A program made the translations under genes and the position numbers. Positions 30,301 to 40,319 of a stretch of 64,000 nt of DNA are shown here, piece by piece (position 1 is the stretch's first letter; each line of letters starts with the position of its first letter). Origin of the DNA: Pelobates cultripes (Eukaryota; Chordata; Amphibia; Anura; Pelobatidae); assembly GCA_933207985.1 (NCBI GenBank), contig OW240915.1:118696753-118760752 (forward strand), written 5' to 3'. Below the pieces are notes generated by a model that worked only from the letters and a program-made list of their open reading frames with translations, ran no database searches and was not told where the DNA came from.

Positions 30301-31101
30301 CATAGACATTGCAAGATGTCAGCATATTACTATCTCCTATCGGATGGCCGAAATAGACTTAACTGCTACCTCAGATGAAATACTGGATACGTTTACCATT
30401 CTATTTTATATGTAAACCTCTGATTAGTACAGGCTTGGACATTGAGGGAAATATACCACTATTCATTAGATATCAGACATTATAGGTGCGGATACATCGA
30501 GTTACCTCAGCTGTTAACTACAATTGCTATATCCTTATGTGTTTCAGTCTCTTTACTAAGATTGGGCATGGGGGGCTTTCAGTGAGAGAATAGTCTTTTG
30601 GGTAAGAGGTGCCCTTGAAGGCACATTAGCTGAATCTTTTATCCTTAGTAGGGCTTACTTTAATTCTCTCTCTTTCCCTTTTCTCCCCAACTACTCAGAC
30701 ACCATTATCTAGTAGTTTTACAGACCAATACGGTTGTAGGCATATACAATTAGAATGTTTGATACTTATTTGTCACAGTCTCTGTATGCTACAATTTATT
30801 ATACTTCACTTTGGGTACCAACTATTTAATAGGTATCAAAAGTGGATCTAGTACACCATTTTGCACCTATTTTATTTGTTATATTAAAAGTTAAGTTTTA
30901 CTAATTGTTTGTTCTCTCATAAATAGATACTATTCTGGAGATTTATCTGTTGGTTTTGTTTTTTTTATTTTTTTATTTTGAATTCACTATTTAGGGGTTA
31001 CCCCCCATTTTCACAGAGATCTCTAAGGTACCTATTTTTATATAATTATTATACTTTGGCTCCTCCTCTTTTTCTTTTGTACCATATCTGACACACATAT
31101 A
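30301..31101 (+). repeat. Penelope terminal-repeat-like sequence
   Basis: Contains TATTAAAAGTTAAGTTTTA and ATTTAGGGGTTACCCCCCAT, which parallel 42160-42340 (TATTAAAAGTTTTATATTTA and ACTAGGGGTTAACCCCCAT) downstream of the Penelope relic at 39640. No coding part. It is interrupted on the right by the solo LTR. Confidence 0.4.
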
Positions 31102-31106
31102 GATAC

Positions 31107-32298
31107 TGTGACGGACCACCTCCATCAATGGATGCTCCTAGCACTGTTCAAGGACCATCAGCACCGCACTTGACACCATAGGCACCGCAGACTCCACAAA
31201 CCGCCGTAGCTTGGTTGGGATCTCGCCATCTCCTTCCCACACTGGGACTCCAACCTCTGGATCCAGGAGCGTATGGAAAGGACCTCTCCTCCAGGAGAGT
31301 ATAGCTGGGGCTCTCCTCCAGGAGAGTATAGCTGTAGAGAGCTCTTAAAAGAGCTAGCAGTGATATAGCTGGTATAGCTGCTCCCTACAACAATTATTTA
31401 CAGACAAGGCTACAAGTTGAGGGTAAGAAGATCTGAATGCACTGGGGCTTTATTGCTTCTTTTATACAATTTTTCCAACAAGGTTATCACCCACGTGGAC
31501 CTTGTGGGGCACTGACAGCATAAATTCAACAACCAATTATTTACAGACACACGGTAAAACACTCCCATTCATTACAACAAATTCCTCCCCTCTGCTTGGG
31601 AGATAATTGAGTTTAATGGCTGGATTAACTCAATTATCTCCAAGCGAAAACATACTTATGTTTATACAACTTTTATAACTTCATGACTATACATCCAATA
31701 TTAATAAACTTTACATTTTCTGAATCAGATTACTTAGGGGACAAAAATATCAAAAAATCTTTCAAATCCGTTCAGCCGTTCGGGAGTTAGCTGGAAGTCA
31801 TATTTTGACTGACCACACGCACATTTTCATGCCCAAAACAGTTCCAGAGAATCAGGCTGTGCGGCCGGTCTATTTCCCATGTTAAATATAGTTCAAATAG
31901 GCGAACGGCAACCATTCGAATTGTCGGACAGCGTTCGAAATGTCGAATGAGTTAGTTCCAGGGAAGGTAAAATGAGTATCCGATTTTAGTTTCATGAACT
32001 TGGCGGCAAAACACCGCTGACTGCGTTCGAATGAATTAAAATGGCTGCCGCCACGTGTTCGGTTGTCGAATGGCAGCCACTTCGACTACTTCGGCACTTC
32101 GGCTGTATCTGAAGTGCCAATTTAAAGTTGCAGAACTGCTCCAATATAATTTAAAGGGGCAGAAAGCATCTTTTAAAATCCAATCTGCTAAAATAGAGTT
32201 TTTAACAGGCAATATATATCCCAGGGGCCATAGTCACAAGGCAGGAGGCTGGCAATTAGTCCTCTCCAGGCACAAGTGGTGAAGGGCACTTCGTCACA
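31107..32298. mobile_element. Solo LTR of a gypsy-type element with GATAC duplications
   Basis: 1192 bp, TGTGACGGAC...CTTCGTCACA, flanked by GATAC at 31102-31106 and 32299-32303. Internal similarity to the LTRs at 8465 and 16334 (ATTCAATTATCTCC-type segment, AAAATGGCTGCCGCCACGTG) makes it a related family. No internal coding sequence remains, as expected after recombination between two LTRs. Confidence 0.92.
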
Positions 32299-32303
32299 GA
32301 TAC

Positions 32304-32452
32304 AGATGCACAGACACACCTGCAGATACGCACACTGACATATATACAGATGCACAGACACACTTAAGGATACATACCCTGACACACAGATACACACAGA
32401 TGCATACCCTGACAAACATACAGATACACACACTGACACACAGATACACACC
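32304..32452 (+). repeat. CACACAGATACACA simple repeat
   Basis: Degenerate ACAGATACACACTGACA repeat. The same repeat resumes at 33958, on the other side of the L2 LINE, so the LINE landed in it or extended it. Confidence 0.88.
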
Positions 32453-33957
32453 ATTATTATTTTATTATTTATATAGTGCCATCAGATTCCATAGCGCTGT
32501 ACAAAGGGTGGACTAACAGACATTTAATTGTAACCAGACAACTCAACGTACAGGAACAGAGAGTTGGAGGGCCCTGCTCAATGAGCTTACATTCTAGAGG
32601 GAGTGGGGTATAGTGACACAAAGGGTAAAAGTAGGGGTGTGAAGTAAGATGTTAGGAAATATTCGCTGAGGGCTTAATAGGTAATTTATGACAGTTGCAG
32701 GAGAGGAGTCATGGAGGGTGGGGGATGAAAACCTGCTAACAGTTTAATTGATATGCTTTCTTGAAGAAGTGAGTTTTCAATGATTTTTTGAATGAGTGGA
32801 GACTGGGTGAAATTCTTATGGAGGCGGGAAGGGAGTTCCACAGAAGAGGTGCATCCCTGGAAAAGTCTTGGAGGCGGGCGTTAGAGGTGGGAGTAAGGAC
32901 AGAGGATATATGTAGGTCTTTGGCAGAGCATAAGGGCCTTGACGGGACATACTTGTGTATTAGGGAGGATAGGTATGCTGAATTTATGCTGAGCAGCATT
33001 ATATAGGGACATGTAAGCAAGCACGAGAATTTTAAATTGAGCCCTATATCTAACTGGGAGCCAATGCAGGGACTGACAGAGCGGGGAGGCGTGGGAGGTG
33101 CGAGCGGACAGGAAAATTAGCCTTGCCGTCACATTCATTATAGATTGCAATGGTGCAATATGGGAACACGTAGACCACTGAAAAGAGTATTGCAGTAGTC
33201 CAGACGAGAGAGAACAAGAGCATGGACCAGCACCTTAGCTGCATCCGGGGTTAAACAGGGGCGGATGTGCGCTATGGTTTTGAGATGGAAGCGGCAGGAT
33301 TTGGCGATTGATTGGACATGAGGAGTTAAGGAGAGGTTGGAGTCAAAAAGAACACCCAGGCAGCAAGCCTTCGAGGTACAGGTGATGGCAGCGCTGTTGA
33401 CTTGAAGGGAGACAGACATGAGAGTAGTTACACTTGAGGGAGGAAAGATCAGAAGTTCTGTTTTGGACAGGTTGAGTTTAAGGAGTTTGACGGGACATAC
33501 TTGTGTATTAGGGAGGATAGGTAGGTTGGAGCAGCCTTATGTAGGGACTTGTAAGCAAGCACCAGAATTTTAAATTGAGCCCTATATCTACCTGGGAGCC
33601 AATGCAGGGACTGACAGAGCGGGGAGGCGTGGGAGGTGCGAGTGGACAGGAAAATGAGCCTTGCCGCCGCATTCATTATAGATTGCAATGGTGCAATATG
33701 GGAACACGTAGACCATTGAGAAGAATATTGCAGTAGTCCAGGCGAGATAGAACAAGAGCATGGACCAGCACCTTAGCCGCATCTGGGGTTAAATAGGGGA
33801 AGTACTGTTTTGGACAGGTTGATTTTAAGGAAGTGAGCAGCCATCCATTTGGAAATCGAAGAGAGGCAATCAAAGACACGAGTCAAGATGGGCGGAGAGA
33901 GATCAGGAGAGGACAGGTAGATTTGCGTGTCATCAGCATAGAAATGATAATGGAAGC
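32453..33957 (-). pseudogene. L2-type LINE ORF2 C-terminus, rearranged
   Basis: Minus-strand L2 relic; the 3' end at 32453 is an ATT microsatellite as in L2 elements. At the far right the reverse transcriptase palm is seen as HYHFYADDTQIYLSSPD with the catalytic YADD, then FLKINLSKT. After that the sequence jumps to TPDAAKVLVHALVLSRLDYCN and HWLPGRYRAQFKILVLAYKSL, then at about 33480 restarts from LSKTELLIFPPSSVT and runs collinearly: LGVLFDSNLSLTPHV, SRLDYCNTLFSG, SLHWLPVRYRAQFK, FSRDAPLLWNSLPASIR and KTHFFKKAYQ. So part of the C-terminal domain occurs twice. Frameshifts are few. The product would be the reverse transcriptase of a LINE, but it cannot be made. Confidence 0.88.
32937..33797. 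repeat. Direct duplication inside the L2 LINE
   Basis: 32937-33260 and 33487-33797 are near copies, offset by about 550 bp, with an internal 15-20 bp deletion in the right copy (the ATGCTGAATTTATGCTGAGC region is shortened). The breakpoint lies at the LSKT codons, which suggests recombination between two L2 copies. Confidence 0.9.
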
Positions 33958-34135
33958 CATGACACACAGATACATATTGACACTCAGATACATACCCTGA
34001 CACACATACAGATACACACCAAGACACTTATACATGCCATCACGCACAGAGACATACAGATACATACCCTGACACACATACTGACACACAGATACATACA
34101 CTGATACACAGTTACAGTAACACACATGCAAATAT
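33958..34135 (+). repeat. CACACAGATACATA simple repeat
   Basis: Continuation of the repeat at 32304-32452. Confidence 0.88.
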
Positions 34136-34207
34136 AGCAGGGCTTGACAAATTTGCTTGGAATCTAGGAGCCAGCTACAAAAAGTTAGGAGCCAGTATTT
34201 TTTTTAA

Positions 34208-34279
34208 CCCCTTAAGGACACTTGACGGAAATACTCCGTCATAATTCCCTTTTATTCCAGAAGCTGAGTCCTTAAGGGG
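34208..34279. mobile_element. 72-bp TTAA MITE
   Basis: CCCCTTAAGGAC...GTCCTTAAGGGG inverted ends with TTAA on both sides (34204-34207 and 34280-34283), and an internal GACGGAAATACTCCGTC hairpin. The whole element is little more than two ends of the piggyBac-like family found at 6008, 26646 and 38964. Confidence 0.9.
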
Positions 34280-34319
34280 TTAACTAACAAAGTTTTATTT
34301 TCAGCGACAAAAATAGAAT

Positions 34320-34400
34320 TCTTAAAGGGACACTGTAGTCACCAGAACAAGTGCAGCTTAATATAGTATAATATAAGTGGGGATTGTACAACTGTACACA
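34320..34400 (+). mobile_element. T2-like MITE end
   Basis: TTAAAGGGACACTGTAGTCA and AGAACAAGTGCAGCTTAAT match the start of the T2-like family (TTAAAGG..CACTATAG) seen at 43832, 46304 and 58722. Only one end is evident. Confidence 0.45.
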
Positions 34401-34899
34401 AGACAGGCTTGAGCTGGCCAAGCTTTAACAAATGGGAGTTAAATATGATCATCTTACCATGTTTATTATTTGTACATATTACACTATTGGATTTTTCTAC
34501 CCTTTATCTCTCCATATGTTTTGAACACTTGAGAAAATTGAGCCAAATCGTATTCTCAGACCTTTGGAATATCATCACTCTACACCATACTTTAGAGGGG
34601 CACTTCTGCATGTGAGACACTCTGCTCCCTTGATCCATTTTTAGACTTAGTTATTGTTCATTTATATACCTGCGTGCCGCAGCCCCCCCTGTTTTTTCAT
34701 TATTTTTAGAATGAACAACACGGGTGTGTTTATGCACATACATGCAGTAATGCTTCTAACAAAAGTGATTTGTGTCAACATGAAGGAGCTTGGTCCAGTT
34801 GACAGCTTAGCAGTCATATTTTTAGTGTAGACGTGCATCGTAACAGTCACTTTTCATAATCACTCCACATCACCCCTCCCCTGTCCCCACCTCCCCCCC
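34401..34899. other. Unassigned stretch
   Basis: No recognisable gene or repeat. Short ORFs only. Confidence 0.4.
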
Positions 34900-35729
34900 C
34901 TCCTTTTTCTGCTGACAATCTTTATTTTTAGTCGTGCGAACGGTAAGTATGAATTACATTGTAAATGGTTGAAAGTTACAGATACAAAAAAGACACGTTA
35001 GAACGGCATAACATTTATATGATGCACACAGGTTTGTGTGACGTTAGGAGTCAGGGGTACAGTAGTGGAAGGAGCCACCAGTGGTCATTCGCCACAATAC
35101 TTTCGTAGCCACACTGCAGGGTGTAAAGCCGTATTTGACTGTAGATAGGGCCTGTCTTAGTGGTGCTCTGGCTTATATAAGGAATGCTTGTGTCGGGTGC
35201 CGGATAAGACCCAGAGTGTCTGCCTTATTGTCGGCACTATAAGCTTGGCTACGAATCGGTGTAAACTCAATGGTCGTGGGCATGAGCTCAGCTGTCAGAG
35301 ACTGCTTGAAACCCCTCGTGGGATTCCACAGGTGGCGGAATGGGATATCCAGAGGTGTATAGTGTAGGAGGGGTTCGGTCATCTCTTAACTATCGTCATG
35401 CATGGGTGGGTCGTTAGGCTATGTGGCTCACTCCGTGGGACCCGGGTGTCGTGTCCTGTCCCCCCTCGCATAGATCTGTGTCAGTGCTGAGGGAGCAGTG
35501 AGTCATGTACAGAGAACGCTCTGTCCATCTTTATAGTGGGGAGGTGGGGGAGTGGAGGAGGAGGGGGAAGTGAGGGAGGGGGGAGGTAGGAAAGGGGGGT
35601 GGAGTGGAAGATAGGTGTAAGGGGGGAAAGAGTGAGGGTGTGGGCAGGGGGTCCACCACCATGCCCCAGACTCACGGCATATGTCAAGCGGATGGGGCGA
35701 ATGCCGGCCTACCTGGTCCCCGGTGCCAC

Positions 35730-36165
35730 CTATTCCGTGGGTCTGCGGGCCATGTATTTGATCCAGGGAGCCCATAGTTGTGTGCAGTTTTCTACGGTAC
35801 CTCGCAGGTCCGCCGTGAGGCTCTCCATGCTGTATATCTTTTCTACTTTCTCTATCCAGTTCGTTATGGTTTGGACGGTTTGTGACTTCCACCTGGCTGG
35901 GATCAGGCTCTTGGCGACGGTTAGGAAGTGTCTCATGAGGGACCTCTTGCACACCCCAATCGGCATCTTGGTGTAATGGAGCAGCATTGGGAAGGATTGC
36001 AACGGTATATCCGAATCCAGAATATCTATCAGCTTCCTAGGTATTTGTTGCCAGAAGACAGCTATATGTAGGCTTGACCACCAAATGTGCAGGTCCGTAC
36101 CCTCGGCCGCACCGCATCTCCAGCAGTGGGCTGGTGTCAAGCCCATGCGGAACAGCTGTGTAGGC
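35730..36165 (-). pseudogene. L1-type ORF2 C-terminal domain
   Basis: Minus-strand frame with GLTPAHCWRCGAAEGTDLHIWW, in which the Cys and His residues match the conserved C-terminal zinc-like motif (CxxC..HxxW) of L1 ORF2. It then continues through IPARWKSQTVQTITNWIEKV and WAPWIKYM to a natural stop. Its continuity with the endonuclease frame shows a deletion of the reverse transcriptase. The motif is needed for retrotransposition in L1 elements; here it belongs to a defective copy. Confidence 0.82.
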
Positions 36166-36179
36166 GTCCTGTGTCCAGG

Positions 36180-37090
36180 TGACTGCTGAGCTCCTTTTTA
36201 CACTTGGTACAGGTCTTAATGAAGTAGCCCCTTATTACACCTTTATGGGCTTCCCACCGCATCAAGGGTGTGATCTCCAGGGTGTTATTAACTTCAAAGT
36301 AGTGCCGCAGCACATCTTTAGCTTCTTCAAGGGCCAGAGAATCCCCCAGAATCTGTTTGTTGAGCCTCCATTGTCTGCCACCGGGCTTGAAGAGAAGGGA
36401 GCGCATCGTGACCAGGACCGGGGAGTGGTCAGACCAAACAGCTGTTTGAATATCACAGGCCTGGAGAAGATGCAGGTATTCCTGTGAGACAAGGATATAG
36501 TTGAGGCGGCTGTGCCCATGGTGCACTGGTGAGTAGTAGGAGAAGTCTTTATCCTCTGGGTGGAGGACCTGCCAAGTGTCCGCCAGGCCCGCGGTGCAAA
36601 GCGCTTCATTGGTGGTTCACAGACAGTGCTCCGAGAGCGAGCTACTGCCTTTATATATGTCCATACACGGGTCCAGTGGGACATTAAGGTCTCCCGACAC
36701 AATGAGGAGCCGCTCTCTGAACTGGTCGAGTAGCTTAAGGGTCTTGGAGAGGAAGTGATGTTGCCTCGCGTTCTGTGCGTATAGTGATGCAAAAGTGTAT
36801 CGCCTGTCAGCAATCGTGCCTTTGAGGAACAGGTAGTGTCCATTTGGGTCTGCTTTTGTCTCGGTGCAGCAGAATGGTATATGTTGGACAACAAGTATCG
36901 CCACCCCAGCCTTCTTGGCCTCCGTGTGGTTGGTGAAGTACTCGTTCGGGAATCTCGCATCACGCAGCGTGGGACATTCTGTCCCCTTGAAGTGGGTCTC
37001 CTGGAGGAATGCCATTAAGGCCCTTGCAGACCACAGGGACCGTAGCAAGTGTGACCACCGCTCCCGCGCGTTCAGCCCCCTTATGTTGTC
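36180..37090 (-). pseudogene. L1-type ORF2 endonuclease domain
   Basis: APE-type endonuclease that nicks the target strand. Minus strand: MDNIRGLNARERWSHLLRSL, FLQETHFKG, KAGVAILVV, YTFASLYAQNARQHHFL, LLIVSGDLNVPLD and, in the frame from 36526, HGHSRLNYILVS and SDHSPVLV. This covers the metal-binding and catalytic blocks (N, QETH, Y, GDxN, SRxxYIL, DH). The frames 37405-36617 and 36526-36137 are joined with a frameshift or stop near 36600. After about 240 residues the sequence continues MRWEAHKGVIRGYFIKTCTK and then ends at the deletion junction. Confidence 0.87.
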
Positions 37091-37194
37091 CATAGGCGCA
37101 GCGGGGCAGAACCCCCTGGCTCCCGATCGAGCCATGGAGTGTGTGGGAGAGGCGGGGGGCAGGAGGGGTGAGGAAATGAAACCCCTGTGTCTGC

Positions 37195-37405
37195 CTTCGT
37201 GAGCATGTGCTCCGAGATCATAGCCAGTTCTTGCCTTATTTGGGCTAGTGCATCGTCCTGGGCGCTTCCCTCCAGCGAGTCTCCTGCGCTTTCCATGCTC
37301 GGGGATTCCGGCGCCATCTTGCCAAGAGGCCTTGCCCCCCCGGAGCTCGGCTGGTGCGGACACAAAATCGTCCATAGTGCCGGCATGCCTGCGTGGGGAG
37401 CCCAT
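37195..37405 (-). pseudogene. L1-type ORF1 N-terminus
   Basis: Minus strand MGSPRRHAGTMDDFV and, in a second frame, KMAPESPSMESAGDS..LAQIRQELAMISEHMLTKAD. This resembles the N-terminal and early coiled-coil part of amphibian L1 ORF1. It stops at LTKAD, where the coiled coil and RNA-binding domain should follow, and instead continues into the ORF2 leader. Confidence 0.65.
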
Positions 37406-37520
37406 CTACGATATTCCCTGGGTAGAGGGCTTCTTAGTACAAACTATTTTGGCTTTGAATTCAGCAAAATTATTGCTATTTTGTGGTCAAGGGCGAGGAG
37501 CTCAAGCACTACACATCCTG

Positions 37521-37907
37521 TCTCATGCTTAGTCCGGTCATGCCCCGCAGCCCTCCTCTTTTTAATCTTTTTTTTATTAGTGTTTACATTACAGCCTAGG
37601 GACACCTCCATTGGCTATTCATCAGACGGCCACTATTGGTGCTTCCTGGGTCAGTGCAACGCAGTGTTGAAAGATTTAGGTCTTTCAGCCTTTTGGAAGA
37701 TAGCTCCATAATACCTTTCGAATTAGGGAGTTATCTACTTATTCATTCCTGTCATTCCATTGAACTTACATTTTATATGAATGCGTTACTTGATTGTTGT
37801 AAGTGTTGCAAATGCTTACAGCTGAATCCTGGCTATGTTTGTATACTTTTTATTTAAACTTGTATACAGTGTAACATTTTTCATGCTTCCACTGGGTATA
37901 TTAGTAC
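37521..37907. other. Unassigned stretch upstream of the L1 copy
   Basis: AT-rich sequence without a recognisable gene. The ORF 37187-37711 is mostly antisense to the L1 relic. Confidence 0.4.
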
Positions 37908-38080
37908 TTCGGCAATACTGTGCTTCGGAACGTCGGCAAATTCGGCAATTTCGGAACTTCGCAACTTCGTATCCGAATGTCCGAATGTCCGAATTGCCCG
38001 AAATTCGTCCAAATTGCCTGAAATTTGTCCGAATTGCCCGAAATTTGTCCCAATTGACATTCGGAACGAAACGAATTGCA
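37908..38080. repeat. TTCGG / CCGAAATTTGTC minisatellite-like block
   Basis: Short degenerate units: ACTTCGGCAATACTG, CTTCGGAACG, TTCGGCAATT, then in the complementary sense GTCCGAATTGCCCGAAATTC repeated about three times. The two halves are partly inverted with respect to each other. It is AT-neutral with many CpG, as in the gypsy LTRs nearby. Confidence 0.75.
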
Positions 38081-38959
38081 CATGTCTACTCTGTACAACC
38101 CCTTGTGAGCACAATCTACTAAATAATGCTCAAAAGATACTACAGTGTGCACAGGAAGTAACAAAATGTATTTTATATATATATATTAGTTAATACAATG
38201 TTAAACAAAAATCTGCACACCCGTCAAGCCATAAGACTTGCTTTTCTCACAGAAATCACAAATCTGCAGTAATTACTACTGCAAAGGATTCTGAGTTACT
38301 ACGGCAAAGGATTCTGGGTGGGCAAATGCAAATTAGTTTAACAAAGAATCACAATTTTGACTCATTCCATTTTAAACATGGATTCCTTTGAGTCGGTGTT
38401 TGCTGTATATAACAGATTTGAAACACAACTTAGGAAAATATACAAAGCCAGTGAACCACTCATGGACAACTGTTATTGTTAATGCAAATCATCAGCATGA
38501 GGTTGGTTACTGGTTTGCTTATTGAGGCTTGGTAGTGCTTGGGAAGCAAAAAACAAAAAGATTATGGTGGGGAAAAAATTGTGATTGAAAACCCCTTCCA
38601 CCTGAAGTCTGTGGATAGTTGGAATCATTTTACACTGCTGGGCAAAGCGTTCCATGCACCTCATTTTTGGACCAAACGTTCGGGGAAAGCCTTTCAGTGA
38701 TACACAGACAACGTGTTTCAAATTGGGCTACTACCAGTGTATAAAGGTTTTTATTTCTACAAATTTTGAAAATCACTGGTATCTAGACTCAAGGAACTCA
38801 GCTTACATCAAAATCACAAATGCTTTACTCAATCATACACCTGTACCTGGATCTGCTAACACTTCCTCTCTCTTTGGCTAACTCTACAAAAAGGAAACAA
38901 AAAAAAATGTTGGTATAAAATATTTTAACATAGTCCAGAAAAAAGAAAGAAATAGTTTT
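38081..38959. other. Probable host sequence, no proven gene
   Basis: Left flank of TTAA element C. A minus-strand open stretch of about 43 codons ends at a CAG/GTGGAAG donor-like site near 38611 and begins after a GGTAGTAG acceptor-like site near 38729 (encodes LKHVVCVSLKGFPRTFGP..MERFAQQCKMIPTIHRLQ). It could be an exon of a host gene or chance. Confidence 0.2.
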
Positions 38960-39052
38960 TTGACCCCTTAGTGACCACGGACGTATCAGGTACGTCCGAC
39001 AAAAAACGGTCCTTAAGGATTGCGAACGTACCTGATACATCCTGGGGTAATT

Positions 39053-39137
39053 AGAGCTCTGGAAGCGATCATGATCGCTTCCAGCAGCTCTTATGGTATT
39101 ACAGTGATGCATCAGTGTTGAGGCATCACTGTAATAC
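39053..39137. repeat. Two adjacent hairpins in element C
   Basis: AGAGCTCTGGAAGCGATCAT with its complement (39053-39092), and GTATTACAGTGATGC against GCATCACTGTAATAC (39096-39137). Both arms are near perfect. Confidence 0.88.
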
Positions 39138-39521
39138 CCCCCTCACTGCCGGGGACCACCGGAGATTACCAAGTGATCGCTCCCCCCTGACGATCACTTC
39201 CGGGTTGCTCCATGTGGAGCCCGGCAGTTAGACAGAGCATCGGAAGTAATCAGGAGGGGGGTCGAGGCACTCAGTATGTATGCTCCCCCAAAATAATTAA
39301 TTAATTAAAAAAATTAACCCCCTACCCTCCCTCCCACTCCTTCTCCCATGTACTTACCGATCGCCGCGTTCCCCCGACAGTGATCGGTCTTCTTCTTTGG
39401 GGGGACTCTCTGGACTGAGCCCAGAGAGTCCCCCCTCTCCAATTTAGGATCCCCAGGTGCCATGTGACCACTCTAAAAGAGCAGTCACATGGCCCCCATA
39501 GGTGTCCACAGTGCTGCCAGC

Positions 39522-39562
39522 AGGGGGACTGCCTGAACTGACAGGCAGTCCCCCTGCTGGTT
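39522..39562. repeat. GCAGGGGGACTGCCTG hairpin in element C
   Basis: CAGCAGGGGGACTGCCTG and CAGGCAGTCCCCCTGCTG are inverted across a short loop. An equivalent, slightly decayed hairpin is at 26914-26945 in element B. Confidence 0.88.
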
Positions 39563-39639
39563 GAAAAGTAAAAATAAAGTTACTAAAAGTTTTAAAAAAT
39601 AAATAAATAAAAGATAATAAAAAAATATATATATGTATA

Positions 39640-40135
39640 TATGAGATAGTGGAGAAATGTGAAATAGTGGAGAAATTTCTGAGTGACCAGCCTATGGCTC
39701 TGCCTAGATCAAAAATTAGTGCCAAGAGGTCTGAGACCTGAAATTTCTACACCAGATAAGGTCAATACTGAGGACAGATTGAAAGAGTGGAATACCATAC
39801 TCATTGATTGCTCTTTTAAATTTATGCAATATTTAGTTAAACTTGAGGAAGATACCTACGGAATGAAATAATAAAGGTCAAAGAATATCAGACCAATCCA
39901 GACTATACCCTAATGGAAACTAAATTACAAAAAAACATTGATAGCTTTACCAATCACATCAAAGAAAAAAAAAATATTTTAAGTTTCAACGTGATTTTAA
40001 GGACTTCAAGGAAGGAAAAATTTTCAGGATAACAAAAAGATCTTACACACGTCCTAATAGAAAGAATAGCTTTTCCTCAGGCAACACAGAATGGACCGAT
40101 TCCGATTCCAGGGGAAACACCAGCGCTATCCATTA
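39640..40135 (+). pseudogene. Penelope-like ORF, N-terminal fragment
   Basis: Plus-strand frame at 39683-39871 with LDQKLVPRGLRPEISTP, LKEWNTILIDCSFKFMQYLV, then after stops FKDFKEGKIFRI and SYTRPNRKNSFSSG. This arrangement (PRGLRP, W..IL..CS..LM..L) resembles the N-terminal region upstream of reverse transcriptase in vertebrate Penelope-like elements. No reverse transcriptase follows; terminal-repeat-like sequence comes next. The assignment is by pattern only. Confidence 0.5.
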
Positions 40136-40319
40136 GTCACTGCACCAACAGTGACTGCACATTGAAATAGACTTCCAGCAGTCTCCAGCTTCTATAGCTC
40201 TACTACCTATTTAAGCTCTGATACATGTGGACAGCCACTTTACTGCACTATCATAAGCAATTGAGGATACTAGGAACTAACAGTTTATTCTGATATTTAA
40301 TCAGCAATTTTAGCCACTT

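Larger units (their letters stand above)
34900..37520 (-). mobile_element. L1/Tx1-type LINE with two internal deletions
   Basis: Minus-strand LINE. The 5' part holds the ORF1 N-terminus (about 37405-37195), which jumps to the region before ORF2. The ORF2 endonuclease then runs from about 37085 to 36180 and jumps directly to the C-terminal Cys-rich domain of ORF2 (36165-35730). The 3' untranslated part extends to about 34900, with an AATAAA signal on the minus strand near 34919-34933. Most of ORF1 and the whole reverse transcriptase are absent although both ends are kept, unlike the usual 5' truncation. Both junctions on the coding strand follow a CAG trinucleotide. Confidence 0.8.

Noticed and set aside
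37187..37711. Plus-strand 174-codon ORF
   Set aside because: Mostly antisense to the L1 relic. The hydrophobic stretch comes from chance translation and no family is recognised.
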